Positions 10,828 to 20,712 of a DNA stretch of 64,000 bases are shown here, piece after piece. The notes under the pieces are model-generated. The model ran no database searches. It was given only the letters and a program-made list of their open reading frames with translations, and was not told the origin of the DNA. Positions within the stretch are counted from its first letter, which is position 1, and the number at the start of each line of letters is the position of its first letter. The stretch comes from Acrasis kona (taxonomy: Eukaryota > Heterolobosea > Eutetramitea > Acrasida > Acrasidae). Position numbers and translations under genes: made by a program. The DNA lies in assembly GCA_026419775.2 (NCBI GenBank), contig JAOPGA020000496.1, positions 62,001-126,000 on the forward strand. The letters run 5' to 3'.

Positions 10828-12480
10828 ATGTTAAAATTGCACAGAACATCAATTTACACATGCGCGTTTAGAATACCGATTTTTCGTGGAATTAAGAAGA
10901 TACAACCTTTAATCTCCAATGATACACAACATTCTGATTTCTTGAGCGCATTAGGTGGTACGCCAAAGTTTTCTGGTTTTGTGCTCGACCAAACATTAAT
11001 CGACCTTGCATCAAACAAGGAGCACACAGAACAGTTAATGAAATATATCAAGGACAAGTTCAAAAAGAAAACCCCAGATTTTGTATCCTACACATGTTCA
11101 TTCTGTCTTCTCATTGCCGAAGAGCAACAAGATGCATTGGACGAACTTTTAAATATTATGGAAAAGAAGAAACTCAAGTTCAACATGTTTGCAGCAAATA
11201 AAATGGTTTCGAGCACAATATACCTGATCAGAGATGCAAAATTTTTAGACTATTTTTTCAAAGTATACGAAAACTTGGAGCAGAAGAAAAACATTCACCC
11301 CGAATTCCTGTTGCACTTGACCCGCCTCCTGTTCGAAAAAAAGAGGAGATTGCTGTTCGACCGTTCGTATGACTTTATAACCAGATTGAGATGTCTCATG
11401 CACAACAATCAAACTCACTTCAACAAATCCCACATTAGAGCCATCATGAAACATTACAAGAAAAGAAGACTCAACGATGAAAATGTCAAATTGTTCCTGT
11501 TCCTCAAAGACACCAAATACCCTCCCGTTGTAATGAAGGAGAAGGACAAGATTCAAGTTAGGACCGGTCTGTTCTCGTTCAACACGGTCATTTTAACGTT
11601 GACCATACAGAGCCTAGAAAAGAATAATTTACATTTGTTGGACACCATCACCCATCTCATGAAACACGAAAAAATAGAAAAGACTCCAAAGTACTACGGA
11701 GCATTCACCACCATCTGTAGCAAGTATAATCTTGCCCGAGCATTCGACGAGATTGAAGAAATGTACGACAACAAAGTTACGTTGACCCTTCCGGTGCTCT
11801 CAAAGTGGATAAAGCTGCTGGTGTGGTCCAAGAGGTTCGCACAAGCGCACATGGTGAGCAAACATGTTTTGAGCAATTTGAAAAATGAAAATTTGGATCT
11901 GTTTTATAATCACTATTTGCACCTCTTGTTTAAATCGGGTAATCCGAGACGGGCGATGAGGCTTTACGAAAAACAATTCGTGAATCATCTGCATAGGATT
12001 ACCGATTGGACCATCGACATGGTTCTGACGACATTGTGTAATCGCTTGGATCTGGCCAGCAGAGCTTATCAAGAATACAAGAAAATGCTTGCCATGGGTG
12101 TCAAAGTAAATTCTTCCATCCGGTCAGTGAATGCCGTCATGAATATGTTTTTAAAAAATAAAAGATTTAATGAGGCTTGGTCTGTGTTTAAAAATGCTGC
12201 TGATTCTGGTCCTAAACCCGATGAGGATACTGTGAATATGATGATGTTGAGGTTATGTAGGACGAGAAAGTGGAAACGTGCTTTTGATCTTGAACAATAC
12301 ATGAAGGAAAATAAATTAAAATTTTGGCCAAACAAGACGAGGCCTAAATTCTTGGAATTGAAGAAGTGGAGAGGAGATATCGAAAAGAGGATTGAAGACG
12401 ACAAGAATCTTGTGAATCTAGATGGAAAAGTTATCAACTTCCTTGATAGTTTGCTAGAACAGGACTGGAAGTTGATTTGA
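10828..12480 (+). CDS. pentatricopeptide repeat (PPR) protein, probably mitochondrial
   Basis: Single-exon frame of 550 aa. The N-terminus MLKLHRTSIYTCAFRIPIFRG is basic, hydroxylated and free of acids, which fits a mitochondrial presequence. The body is all-helical, with degenerate 35-residue repeats clearest at about 405-500 (for example NAVMNMFLKNKRFNEAWSVF). PPR proteins bind organelle RNA and act in processing, stability or translation. The specific target cannot be read from the sequence. Only 50 bp separate it from the DENN gene upstream. Confidence 0.75.
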   Translation: MLKLHRTSIYTCAFRIPIFRGIKKIQPLISNDTQHSDFLSALGGTPKFSGFVLDQTLIDLASNKEHTEQLMKYIKDKFKKKTPDFVSYTCSFCLLIAEEQQDALDELLNIMEKKKLKFNMFAANKMVSSTIYLIRDAKFLDYFFKVYENLEQKKNIHPEFLLHLTRLLFEKKRRLLFDRSYDFITRLRCLMHNNQTHFNKSHIRAIMKHYKKRRLNDENVKLFLFLKDTKYPPVVMKEKDKIQVRTGLFSFNTVILTLTIQSLEKNNLHLLDTITHLMKHEKIEKTPKYYGAFTTICSKYNLARAFDEIEEMYDNKVTLTLPVLSKWIKLLVWSKRFAQAHMVSKHVLSNLKNENLDLFYNHYLHLLFKSGNPRRAMRLYEKQFVNHLHRITDWTIDMVLTTLCNRLDLASRAYQEYKKMLAMGVKVNSSIRSVNAVMNMFLKNKRFNEAWSVFKNAADSGPKPDEDTVNMMMLRLCRTRKWKRAFDLEQYMKENKLKFWPNKTRPKFLELKKWRGDIEKRIEDDKNLVNLDGKVINFLDSLLEQDWKLI

Positions 12481-12543
12481 AACCTTTTGGTTGATCATCT
12501 TATTAAAAGACATGTTTTTGTTGTATTTTTAATTATAATAAAT

Positions 12544-13080
12544 ATGAACGTATTCAATTTCAGTGTAAAGGATGTTCAAATGAATCAAGTGTGTTTGGAT
12601 CAATACAAAGGAAAAGTATTACTGATCGTTAACGTTGCATCGAAGTGTGGTTTCTCCCCACAATACGGCGAACTACAAGAGATTTATGAAAGATACAAAG
12701 AACAGGGATTTGAAGTATTGGCTTTTCCTTGCAGTCAGTTTTTAAACCAAGAATTTAGGTAACACACACATTAGATTGGAAATCTTTAACAATATTTTAG
12801 CGAAGAGCAACAAATTTGTGAGTTTGTCAAAACCAAATTCAATGTGACTTTTCCACTGTTCGCCAAAGTCAATGTAAACGGATCAAAGGCTGATCCGCTA
12901 TTCAAATATCTAAAGAAGCATACTAAAGGCTCACTAGGAATCAAAACCATCACATGGAACTTTACAAAATTTTTGGTAGACACGGACGGCATGCCAGTAA
13001 AGAGATACCAGTCATACACAACACCTTTATCTTTAGAAAAGGACATTAAAGAGTTGTTGAAGCCAGTATCAACGTCTTGA
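12544..13080 (+). CDS. glutathione peroxidase (Cys type)
   Basis: Thioredoxin-fold peroxidase of 164 aa, reducing hydroperoxides with thioredoxin or glutathione. The order of motifs is [29 protein letters not shown] with the peroxidatic Cys, [10 protein letters not shown] with the second Cys and Gln, then [10 protein letters not shown] with the active-site Trp and Asn. The frame crosses a 42-nt intron (12759-12800) in phase 2. The start at 12544 matches the family N-terminus; the open frame upstream has no other ATG. The usual GNQEP loop is LNQEF here. It is cytosolic as read, since no presequence is seen. Confidence 0.92.
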
Positions 13081-13161
13081 ACAATAAATATTTGCTTTAT
13101 ATTTTAGTTTAAAAAGTTCAAACATGGATTTTAATTTATTATGAGCATTCTATTTTTTGTT

Positions 13162-13602
13162 TTATTTTGTATAATTTGCCTGGTCTTTTAAAAATATTGT
13201 AGCAGACTGCATCTCCTCATCTGTAAGATTAGTTGGTGCGGATGGTTGACCTCCAGTGGTCTGTGTTTTTTTAGCTTCTAGAGTTTGGTGCGCGTAGACA
13301 GCATGTTCGAATAAATTCCTTCTTGCGTTGATCTGCTTGTTAGACTAGAAGAAGATGTGAACAAACCAATTGATGCATAAGCTGATCACATGCAACTTGA
13401 AATTCATCGTAGGTGACCTTAACTTGCGCGAATTTTGTTTCTGTGTCCCCGCTTCAATCTGAGGTTACTCTTCTTTCAAAGTGCAATCTTACCTTCCTTG
13501 CTGGGGCTCTTTTGTTATTGCTTGTGATAGCGATTGAACATGTTGAGACAACGTGAAACGTAATTTGTTCAACTGTGCATCATAGGATTGTGTTCCTGAC
13601 AT
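13162..13602 (-). CDS. small three-exon protein, tentatively a Mediator subunit 29-like protein
   Basis: Found by joining three short frames. Exon 1 is 13493-13602 and begins MSGTQSYDAQLNKLRF. A 41-nt intron (GTAAGA, 13452-13492) follows. Exon 2 carries KVTYDEFQVACDQLMHQL. An apparent 22-nt GT-AG gap (13345-13366) precedes exon 3, which carries RRNLFEHAVYAHQTL and ends at 13162. The 125-aa product is helical and acidic-basic mixed. The order of a helix, an F-X-X-X-CDQL helix and a further helix recalls MED29, but this rests on weak similarity by eye. The 22-nt intron is unusually short. A 52-nt alternative starting upstream would remove the CDQL motif. Confidence 0.5.
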
Positions 13603-13703
13603 TAGTTGCCTTTTACAAAAAATACTTCAGATTTGATGAACAAGCTTTTATTGTTTGCCCCACTTGCACTCAGTCTTAGTTCGTGAAAGATTTGGCAATT
13701 TTT

Positions 13704-15230
13704 TTATATTACAAAGCCGCAATTGATAGCAATATTCCTCATAAAATACAAACAATTATACAAAAGATCCAAAGCCAAACGCAACGATGAATAGTCCTTC
13801 TCTTTCAGAATATTTTGCACACAGCCAGCATCGTAGAAATCACTTCTATCACGATTACGTATGGTTGCCTTTGATCCATGCAAACAATAATCCATCAACG
13901 AAGAAGACAAGACATGCATCCACACTTTGCCCTCTACGAACCTAATGGTCGAGCGGCTGTTTACATTTTCTGGTGTTATCACCTTAAAGTACTTGTAACC
14001 AGTGTGCTCGTTGCGCCAATTAGAGAACAACCTCAAATCAGAAGTAGCGTTCTTCATATCGGTAATGACAAGCACCGGTGCAACATTTAATGTTTTTGCA
14101 AGTTCAAACAAGTAATCCATTTTTTTGATTTTTTCAGGATCGGCCAATGATGCCATGGTCATCACGTATAACATGACCCTTGGGAAGTGATCTGAAAAAA
14201 GTTGAGGGTTTCTTTTAAAATCCGTTTCAAACGAACTGGTTTCTTCCAACAGCTTGTGCCGAACTCCCTTTTTGGTCAAATTGTTGCCTTCCGATATTGT
14301 TCCCTGTAAGATCCTAGAGCAGAATTTATTAGACATGAATGTGTTGCCTACATTGTCGGTAATTTGTAAAGTGTATCCATCGCCCATTTGATAATTGGCT
14401 GTTGTTAGTGACGTGGTGACGTGGTCTCTACTCCTTCTTACCTGTTCTCCACAAGGCCCGTATTGTAAAACGTTTTTTAGTAGACAAAATATTGTAGACT
14501 TGTGACTTCCGTTTGGACCGAACAATAATATTTTCTTCTTGTAAATGTCTTTTGGGAGGTTGCACTTCATGGATCGAAGGACTTCGCCCTTGAACATTGT
14601 TGTATTGAAGGCGAATGTATCGTATGTGATGGGCGTATCCCTGTATTTACCTTCATTGTCTCTCATTTGCATCATCAAAGAGAATGTGTCTGGAAAGTTT
14701 TTGATGTAATTGATTCCTGGTGGTCTTGGGTATTGTTTGATTTTGACGGATGCAGTAATTGACTTCTCGGGGTATACATCGGATTCAAGTTCGTGTATGA
14801 GTTGACCTCTGAAGGTATCTGAGTTCTTTGTTGGCTTGATGCGGAATGAAGTTCCTTTAGGTAGCAATCTTGTTGGATGATTGTTTTTGACAGTTAATCG
14901 AAATGGGAACTCCTCATCATTAAAATGAAAATTGTTATTCTCTGACTCTAAAGTGACTTCTGTGGTGGCAAGTGTGTTCATTGTTCCGTATGACACAGAA
15001 ATTCTTGATCTTGGCGCAGGGCATTCTAGTAATAAGGTCTTTGCAATGATACCTCTATTATCCAGCTGTAAGAATACAAGATATAATGTAGTAACTGCAC
15101 TCGCCAAATAAACGATGTACTTTGAAAACTTCAATATTCCATTTAAAATCATACGAGCAGCATTCCTTCTTGCTCTATGGGAAACGGTCGCAGAAGCATC
15201 TTGATTTGTATAAGTACCCTGACCCACCAT
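13704..15230 (-). CDS. membrane-anchored P-loop GTPase-like protein (IFI44-like core)
   Basis: Single-exon protein of 508 aa. One TM helix (about 37-57, YIVYLASAVTTLYLVFL) anchors an N-terminal tail. A beta-rich region (about 65-200) follows. The NTPase core at about 230-420 has a P-loop GPNGSHKST, a DNVGNT segment that fits the DxxG position and an ITDMKN that fits NKxD loosely. The beta-strand plus P-loop spacing recalls IFI44-type GTPases. Substrate and partner are unknown. It is divergently placed from the gene at 15462. Confidence 0.6.
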   Translation of the reverse strand: MVGQGTYTNQDASATVSHRARRNAARMILNGILKFSKYIVYLASAVTTLYLVFLQLDNRGIIAKTLLLECPAPRSRISVSYGTMNTLATTEVTLESENNNFHFNDEEFPFRLTVKNNHPTRLLPKGTSFRIKPTKNSDTFRGQLIHELESDVYPEKSITASVKIKQYPRPPGINYIKNFPDTFSLMMQMRDNEGKYRDTPITYDTFAFNTTMFKGEVLRSMKCNLPKDIYKKKILLFGPNGSHKSTIFCLLKNVLQYGPCGEQVRRSRDHVTTSLTTANYQMGDGYTLQITDNVGNTFMSNKFCSRILQGTISEGNNLTKKGVRHKLLEETSSFETDFKRNPQLFSDHFPRVMLYVMTMASLADPEKIKKMDYLFELAKTLNVAPVLVITDMKNATSDLRLFSNWRNEHTGYKYFKVITPENVNSRSTIRFVEGKVWMHVLSSSLMDYCLHGSKATIRNRDRSDFYDAGCVQNILKEKDYSSLRLALDLLYNCLYFMRNIAINCGFVI

Positions 15231-15461
15231 TGTTTGGATCTATTTTTTGTTGACGGTTGATCATAACATGCCAGATGACTGGTATGTTCGATTAACATGA
15301 ATATGGTCGGTTAAACACTTTTAGTATACTAAACGAACATAAACCTAAGTTATATTAAAATATACAAAATGCTCATACCAACATCTTTTTTGAAGTTCGT
15401 TTTATGAACTGCCTTACAACATTTGATTGTAAGTTCCCAGTCAACGAATACAAAAGCTTCG

Positions 15462-16032
15462 ATGAGCAAACAAAACAAAGACAACTTTGAACGATTCTTG
15501 AGTTCGCCCTATCCTTACATAATTATTGCAGGAATTGGTCTGTTCGAATTTGCTTTATACAAGTACACAACCCGAAGTAGAGACAAGTACAAACTTTCTT
15601 TTGAAAAGGTTTTGTCGGAATTAATCATACCCGAACACTGGTCCAACAAGGCACATGATTACCGATACGAGCCTGAAAGTATGCTGTTGAATTTGCTTCA
15701 ACATTAAACTGATAGGTTATAATAACTCCTCAATTACGTTCACCATTTATGAGGAAAATGATGCAAAAGACGATGGCTCGCATGAAATTGTTCTCTCAGA
15801 ACTCAACGACCTCTTAGAGGAGGAAGAGACCATGTTTAAAGTAAACTTAGCACAGCTGCACAATTCAACTGTGAAAGTAATTATTGGTTTTGATGCAGAA
15901 GAATTTAACGATTTTGATTGGAGTATTATAGAAACGTTTATAATTACAAACTCTCGCCTACCTGTTGACCTTCGAAGTATCAAGTTAAATCTTCAGAAAC
16001 TCGTGTCCTCTAATTTATTATGTCTGCTTTAA
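15462..16032 (+). CDS. hypothetical single-pass membrane protein
   Basis: Two-exon frame of 177 aa. The first exon has a TM helix (about 17-36, PYIIIAGIGLFEFALY) after a short polar N-terminus. An in-phase 37-nt intron (GTATGC, 15679-15715) leads to a second exon with an acidic linker (LLEEEE) and a C-terminal mixed alpha/beta stretch (VKVIIGFDAEEFNDFDWS). No family is recognised. The start ATG at 15462 is the first in frame. A further 5' exon is possible because GTAAGT and AG occur just upstream. Confidence 0.6.
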
Positions 16033-16278
16033 GACATGACCTATGTACATAGCATAAATAATTAATGGTGAAAATGATAAATACATTGCTTGGTGTTCGT
16101 TGTTCTTTTTTTATTTTGTGAATTTACCTCTCATCTTAGTGGTATCTTGTCCTTCTATATTTTGTAATTCACAATTGTACAAATCCATATGTCTCTTAAT
16201 CTATTTTTGAATGTGGACCGAAATAATCGAATGAATCTTTGTGGTAAAACTTCCAGATTGAAGTAACAAGAATATCAG

Positions 16279-17004
16279 ATGCACCATCAGGAAATTCAAT
16301 ACCCTACGCGGTGCGCTGATCTTGGTCACTATCTCGGATTTGAGACAGACCATGACGGTACTACCGCAAACATAATGCCCCTTCAAAATACATCATGGCT
16401 CTTGGCCCCTGGTGAATATCCTATCATGAGTGCATACGATAGTTGCAGTGATGAGGGTCAGCCTGTCACAGACTTTACGAGATCCTTCTTCGACGAGGGA
16501 AGCCTCTCTCAACTTCAGGATCAACTTTCAAACGCAGAAGAAAGCCTTGACACATCCCCTATCAGTTCACTTCACCTTGTCGACAACTTACTTCAAGTTG
16601 ACGAACTGGAGGTCCCATGGTTTTATAAGTCTACCTCACTTCCAGTCACTACCACACCACATACAACTAGAAAGGATAATTCAGATACAGAATCCGACGA
16701 AAGACTAGAAGATTCAGAAACAGAAAAAAAATCTGTGGCAATTTTAAAGCCATTAAGTAGAAGAACGTCATATTGCAAACGCTCGCCAGAACCAAGAATA
16801 ACAAAAAGAAAGACAAGCTCTTGTAAAAGAAGGAATGCAGTAGTACTAGATGAGGAAGTGAATGACTTATCAAATGCTCAGAATACTTGTTGTCTGTCGG
16901 GATGTGAGAATGGTGTCACTAATAGATTGAGGTTCAGTCTAAGAAGAACTCACTGTTTTAAAGATGACTTCCTTCTCAAAGGGTACAACAAAATCTGTCA
17001 ATAG
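16279..17004 (+). CDS. hypothetical Ser/Asp-rich protein
   Basis: Open frame of 241 aa starting MHHQEIQYPTRCADLGH. The middle is acidic and serine-rich (about 45-150), followed by a basic, nuclear-localisation-like segment (about 150-195, KRSPEPRITKRKTSSCKRR) and a short Cys-containing tail. There is no TM or signal peptide. The ATG follows an AG directly, so 16279 may be an exon start rather than the true N-terminus. A nuclear role is only a guess. Confidence 0.5.
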   Translation: MHHQEIQYPTRCADLGHYLGFETDHDGTTANIMPLQNTSWLLAPGEYPIMSAYDSCSDEGQPVTDFTRSFFDEGSLSQLQDQLSNAEESLDTSPISSLHLVDNLLQVDELEVPWFYKSTSLPVTTTPHTTRKDNSDTESDERLEDSETEKKSVAILKPLSRRTSYCKRSPEPRITKRKTSSCKRRNAVVLDEEVNDLSNAQNTCCLSGCENGVTNRLRFSLRRTHCFKDDFLLKGYNKICQ

Positions 17005-17554
17005 TAAGATTATCATTGCACCACTACTAATACCTTTGAAGCCATTATTTTAGCGACCTGTATCAGCATAAAAAATTGACTGTGAAAGACTGAACTGCAT
17101 TTTCCTCGCGCATAAATTAATAAGAGAATATACTTTGTCGGTACTTTCCAAAATAAGGCTAACAGTCAATAAAGAATTTTGAATATAAAGACGTTCATGT
17201 CTTATGATGTTGTGTTTTGAAAAATGGTTGGTAGAAACATTCTTTATTTTTTGTGAGCCCGCACCTAAACAGTAAAAGCCTCTCAGTATGTTTGATGGGT
17301 TAGGTGAGCATTCCGCCGTATCATTCATCTTCGGTGAAGATCAGGAAATCCATGCAAGGATAAATTGTCCAATCTCACTAGATACAAATTCTTAGGGATG
17401 CACTTTAGCTTTTACATCGAGGTGCAACAAAATATGTATCTTGACAAGTTTTTTACATCCTGGACATTGTTGGCTCAAAGTTTGTCATTCAAATTATTTT
17501 TAGGTTTTGTAATAACTTCAACAACAACCTCCAACTTCAAGTCGGGACCAGAAC
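17005..17554. other. long intergenic gap, no supported gene
   Basis: AT-rich 550-bp spacer. A minus-strand frame at 17050-17328 (92 codons) has no family signal and carries an AATAAA-like run inside it, so I do not call it. No tRNA or snRNA fold was seen. Confidence 0.45.
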
Positions 17555-20500
17555 ATGCCCAGCACAAGGTCTAGCACAAAAAAAAGAAAATCAGATACAA
17601 AAAATGAGCCTCCCAAGAAAATTAAAATGGTGCGCGAAGAAGCACCCGAAGAAGAAAAAGTAGAGAAAGAGGAGACTGAAACCGATCGGGTTTTACGTTC
17701 GATATCGTACACGGAACATGTTGAGAAAGAGGATGAAGTATCCGTCAGAGATCTTACCAAAGCTAGTTCGGCTAATTTAACGGACCTTTTTAGTAGAAAT
17801 ACAAAAAGAATGGAAAGAATTACACAGGCAGAAGATTTAAATAAATACAAGCGTTCGCGAGCGAATCAGTATGTGCATGATTTCGAAAAATTCTAATGCA
17901 ATAGGGATCGTATTTTGAAAAAGAAGTTGGAAGATAGAATAAAAGAGGTCGAGAAGCCAAAACCCAAGGCAGACGAGGAAAGTACAAAGCCGAGCAACGT
18001 AGATGAATCAGATGCAATCGCTGAAGGACAATCGTCGCAGACAGAAGCACAACCAAACGACGAAGAGGATTGGGAATCTCACGATACGCAAACAAATCAA
18101 TCTCTAGACGAATCCATATTATCCGGAGATGGCCAAGTCACTTTGGATTCTCAAATTCTTGCATCAAGATTAGAAGAATTAGAATCACAACAAGAATCAC
18201 AAAAACAGGAAGAGAAGGAAACAGTAGAAATTACAATAAAAAAAGGAGAAGTACAAGAAGATGAAAAAGACGAGTCCACGGCCAAGAAAAGAAGAACAAA
18301 TCCTGTAAAAAGAAAAACAAAAGAAGATCGCTCTATCGAAGTTTTGCAACATGAAACGTCTTTGTTAATTTTTCTCTCTTATCACTTGAAACGTTGTCAA
18401 TTGAGCGACGGTAAGACTTTACAATCAGTCATGCTATCACTCGTCCCTGATCACCTCCATTTTAACCAAGTCATTGAAATCCAAGACGATGACGATGACG
18501 ACGATAGCGTCGCCGACTCCCAGTCCTCTCAAAGAAGCAAAAGCTTGGAGAAAAGAAAGGATGCCATCAATATAAAAAAGTTGGTTGACTGGTTCGACTC
18601 GACATTTGTAAAAAAAGAAGAAAAAATAAAACAAGTCACAAAGAAAAAGAAAAAGGTGGTTGATGACGATATAGACGTCGTAGACTCTAAAAAACAAGAC
18701 CAAAAGAATTTACCTTATACACTAACGGAAGAAAACTTGATACAATGTGTTCAAAATAGTCATTTACAAGAAAAAGAATCCATCATTGTTTGTGCATCCA
18801 TGTTAAAAAGTCTTGGTTATATTTGTAGATTTGTTGTAATTATAGATCCTGACCAACAAGCAAACCAATCAAGTGGTACAAAATCCAAAAAGAAACCAAT
18901 CAAGAACAATGACAAGAAGTTTGTACATAACGAACTATGGTTGGAGATTTATTCTTTAAATCTAGATAAATGGATTCAAGTCAGGGGTGAAGTAGATACT
19001 GGATCCTTCAGCAAGAGCACTAAAACAGTCACCAAAAACTTTCTTGATGACTTCAAGTACACTGGTGGCAGTGCTCAAAACATGATTAATAAATTTCATT
19101 ACAATAAAGATACAAAACTACCTCCTAAAGAGTCACCAAAAGCAAAATCATCACCATCACAATCACCACCAACCAAATCTACTCAAAAGGAACATTTGAG
19201 CGTGATAGAAGAACCAGAAAAGAACACGACCATAGAAAACATCATCAGAAGGACATGCACACTTCCCACATTTGTAGTAGGCGTCACCACCCATCAACAC
19301 GAATGCATCATACAAGATTTAACTGCTCTTCATTACATGGACGTAATCAACAACAGTACAATCATTGGCAGAGAGCAATACGCTCAAGCCAAGGATTGGT
19401 TCCTACACGATGTGATAGAGTCGTTCAACAACAGAATAAGCTTCAAAGCTCAAATTAATGGTTTTGAACCTCTCCCCATCATGTCACAAATATTAAAAAG
19501 GGAACGAGACATCATTGATGGCATCAATGACATGATCAATCGCGAATTCCCATCAAAGATTGATGATTACAAGAAACATCCTCTCTATTGTATAGATAAA
19601 TTTATTGGTAAATACGAAGCGTTATATCCAGAGGATGTAAAACCAGTGGGTAAGATTGGTGAGCATGATATTTACGAAAAAAAGTATTTGAAGCCTCTAC
19701 ATACTAGAGATAAGTGGCTAAAGGAGGGCAGAAAGGTAGCAGAGCATGCCATTGCTTATAAATCAGTAAAAGCAAGTCACGCAAGTACAAAAGAGAATAC
19801 TGACTTGTTTGGAGAGTGGCAGACGTTAATTTATGTGGCACCGACTGCTGTGGATGGTATTGTGCCCAAGAATGAAAGGGGACAAGTAGATTTGTGGCAC
19901 GAGAGAATGTTACCAAAGAAGACTGTTCATTTGAATATAAGAGGTATCGGTAAGGTAGCGAAAAAGTTGAATATCGATTATGCCCCTGCCATGACTGGAT
20001 TCGAAATTAGAGGAGGTAGAAGCGTGCCCACTATCGAAGGTGTTGTTGTTTGTGAAGAGTTTGAACAAGTGTTGAGGGATGCCGCCATTGAATCAGAGAG
20101 AATAAGATTGAAAAAGGTGAGGGAGCGTATAGAGCTTAGAGTTGTCAAGAATTGGAGGAGATTGACGCTGAGATTGATGGCGGTGAAGGAGGTGAATGAA
20201 ATGTACAAGCATTTATTGGACAAGGAAGTAAAGGATGAGAATAAGAAGAAGGAAGATGCAGAAAAGAAGAAACGAGCGAGAAAAAAGGAAGAGATTGAAG
20301 AAAAAGAACAAGAATATGAATTCGAAGAAGAAGAGGAAGAGAAGACGGTGAAGAGAAAACAAAGGAGAAGTGTACCTGATGAAAGCGAAGAAGAAGAGAC
20401 ACCGAAGAGGAAGATACGGAAGAGTATTTCTGATGAAAGCGAGAGTGATGAAGAGGAGGACATTAAACCAAAAAGAAAAATACGCAAGAGTGTCTCGGAC

Positions 20501-20584
20501 GAATCAGAAGAATCTGACCAAGATGCAAATATGGTTGATAGGGTTTTGGAGAATGGAAGAAAGATACAGGTCGAAGAATTGTGA
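17555..20584 (+). CDS. XPC/Rad4 DNA damage recognition protein
   Basis: Nucleotide excision repair sensor of 997 aa. It binds distorted DNA and recruits TFIIH. Exon 1 (17555-17868) joins exon 2 over a 36-nt GTATGT intron (17869-17904) in phase 2. A long acidic/basic N-terminus precedes a degenerate transglutaminase-like core (about 260-480). The beta-hairpin domains are clear: BHD1 (HPLYCIDKFIGKYEALYP), BHD2 (GEWQTLIYVAPTAVDGIVPKN) and BHD3 (KLNIDYAPAMTGFEIRGG, then VVVCEEFEQVL). The C-terminus holds three imperfect KRKIRKS(I/V)SDESE units, which look like nuclear signals fused to CK2-type acidic sites. Length is close to human XPC. Confidence 0.93.
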
Positions 20585-20712
20585 TTTAATAAAAGAATCA
20601 ACGACCGAGTGACATGGCGGAGGCGTAACATATACAGCAGCTCAATGATATGACGACAATATAACGTATAAATAAATCTCTCTTTTATTCGACAAAATGT
20701 TTTTTTACAATC

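Noticed and set aside
12630-12660. Selenocysteine glutathione peroxidase
   Set aside because: The active-site codon is TGT (Cys) in ASKCGF.
17050-17328. Minus-strand 92-codon frame
   Set aside because: It has no domain, AT-rich composition, an AATAAA-like run inside and no splice context.
19978-20631. Minus-strand Ser/Leu-rich frame of 217 codons
   Set aside because: It is the shadow of the acidic/basic C-terminus of XPC, whose family match is clear.
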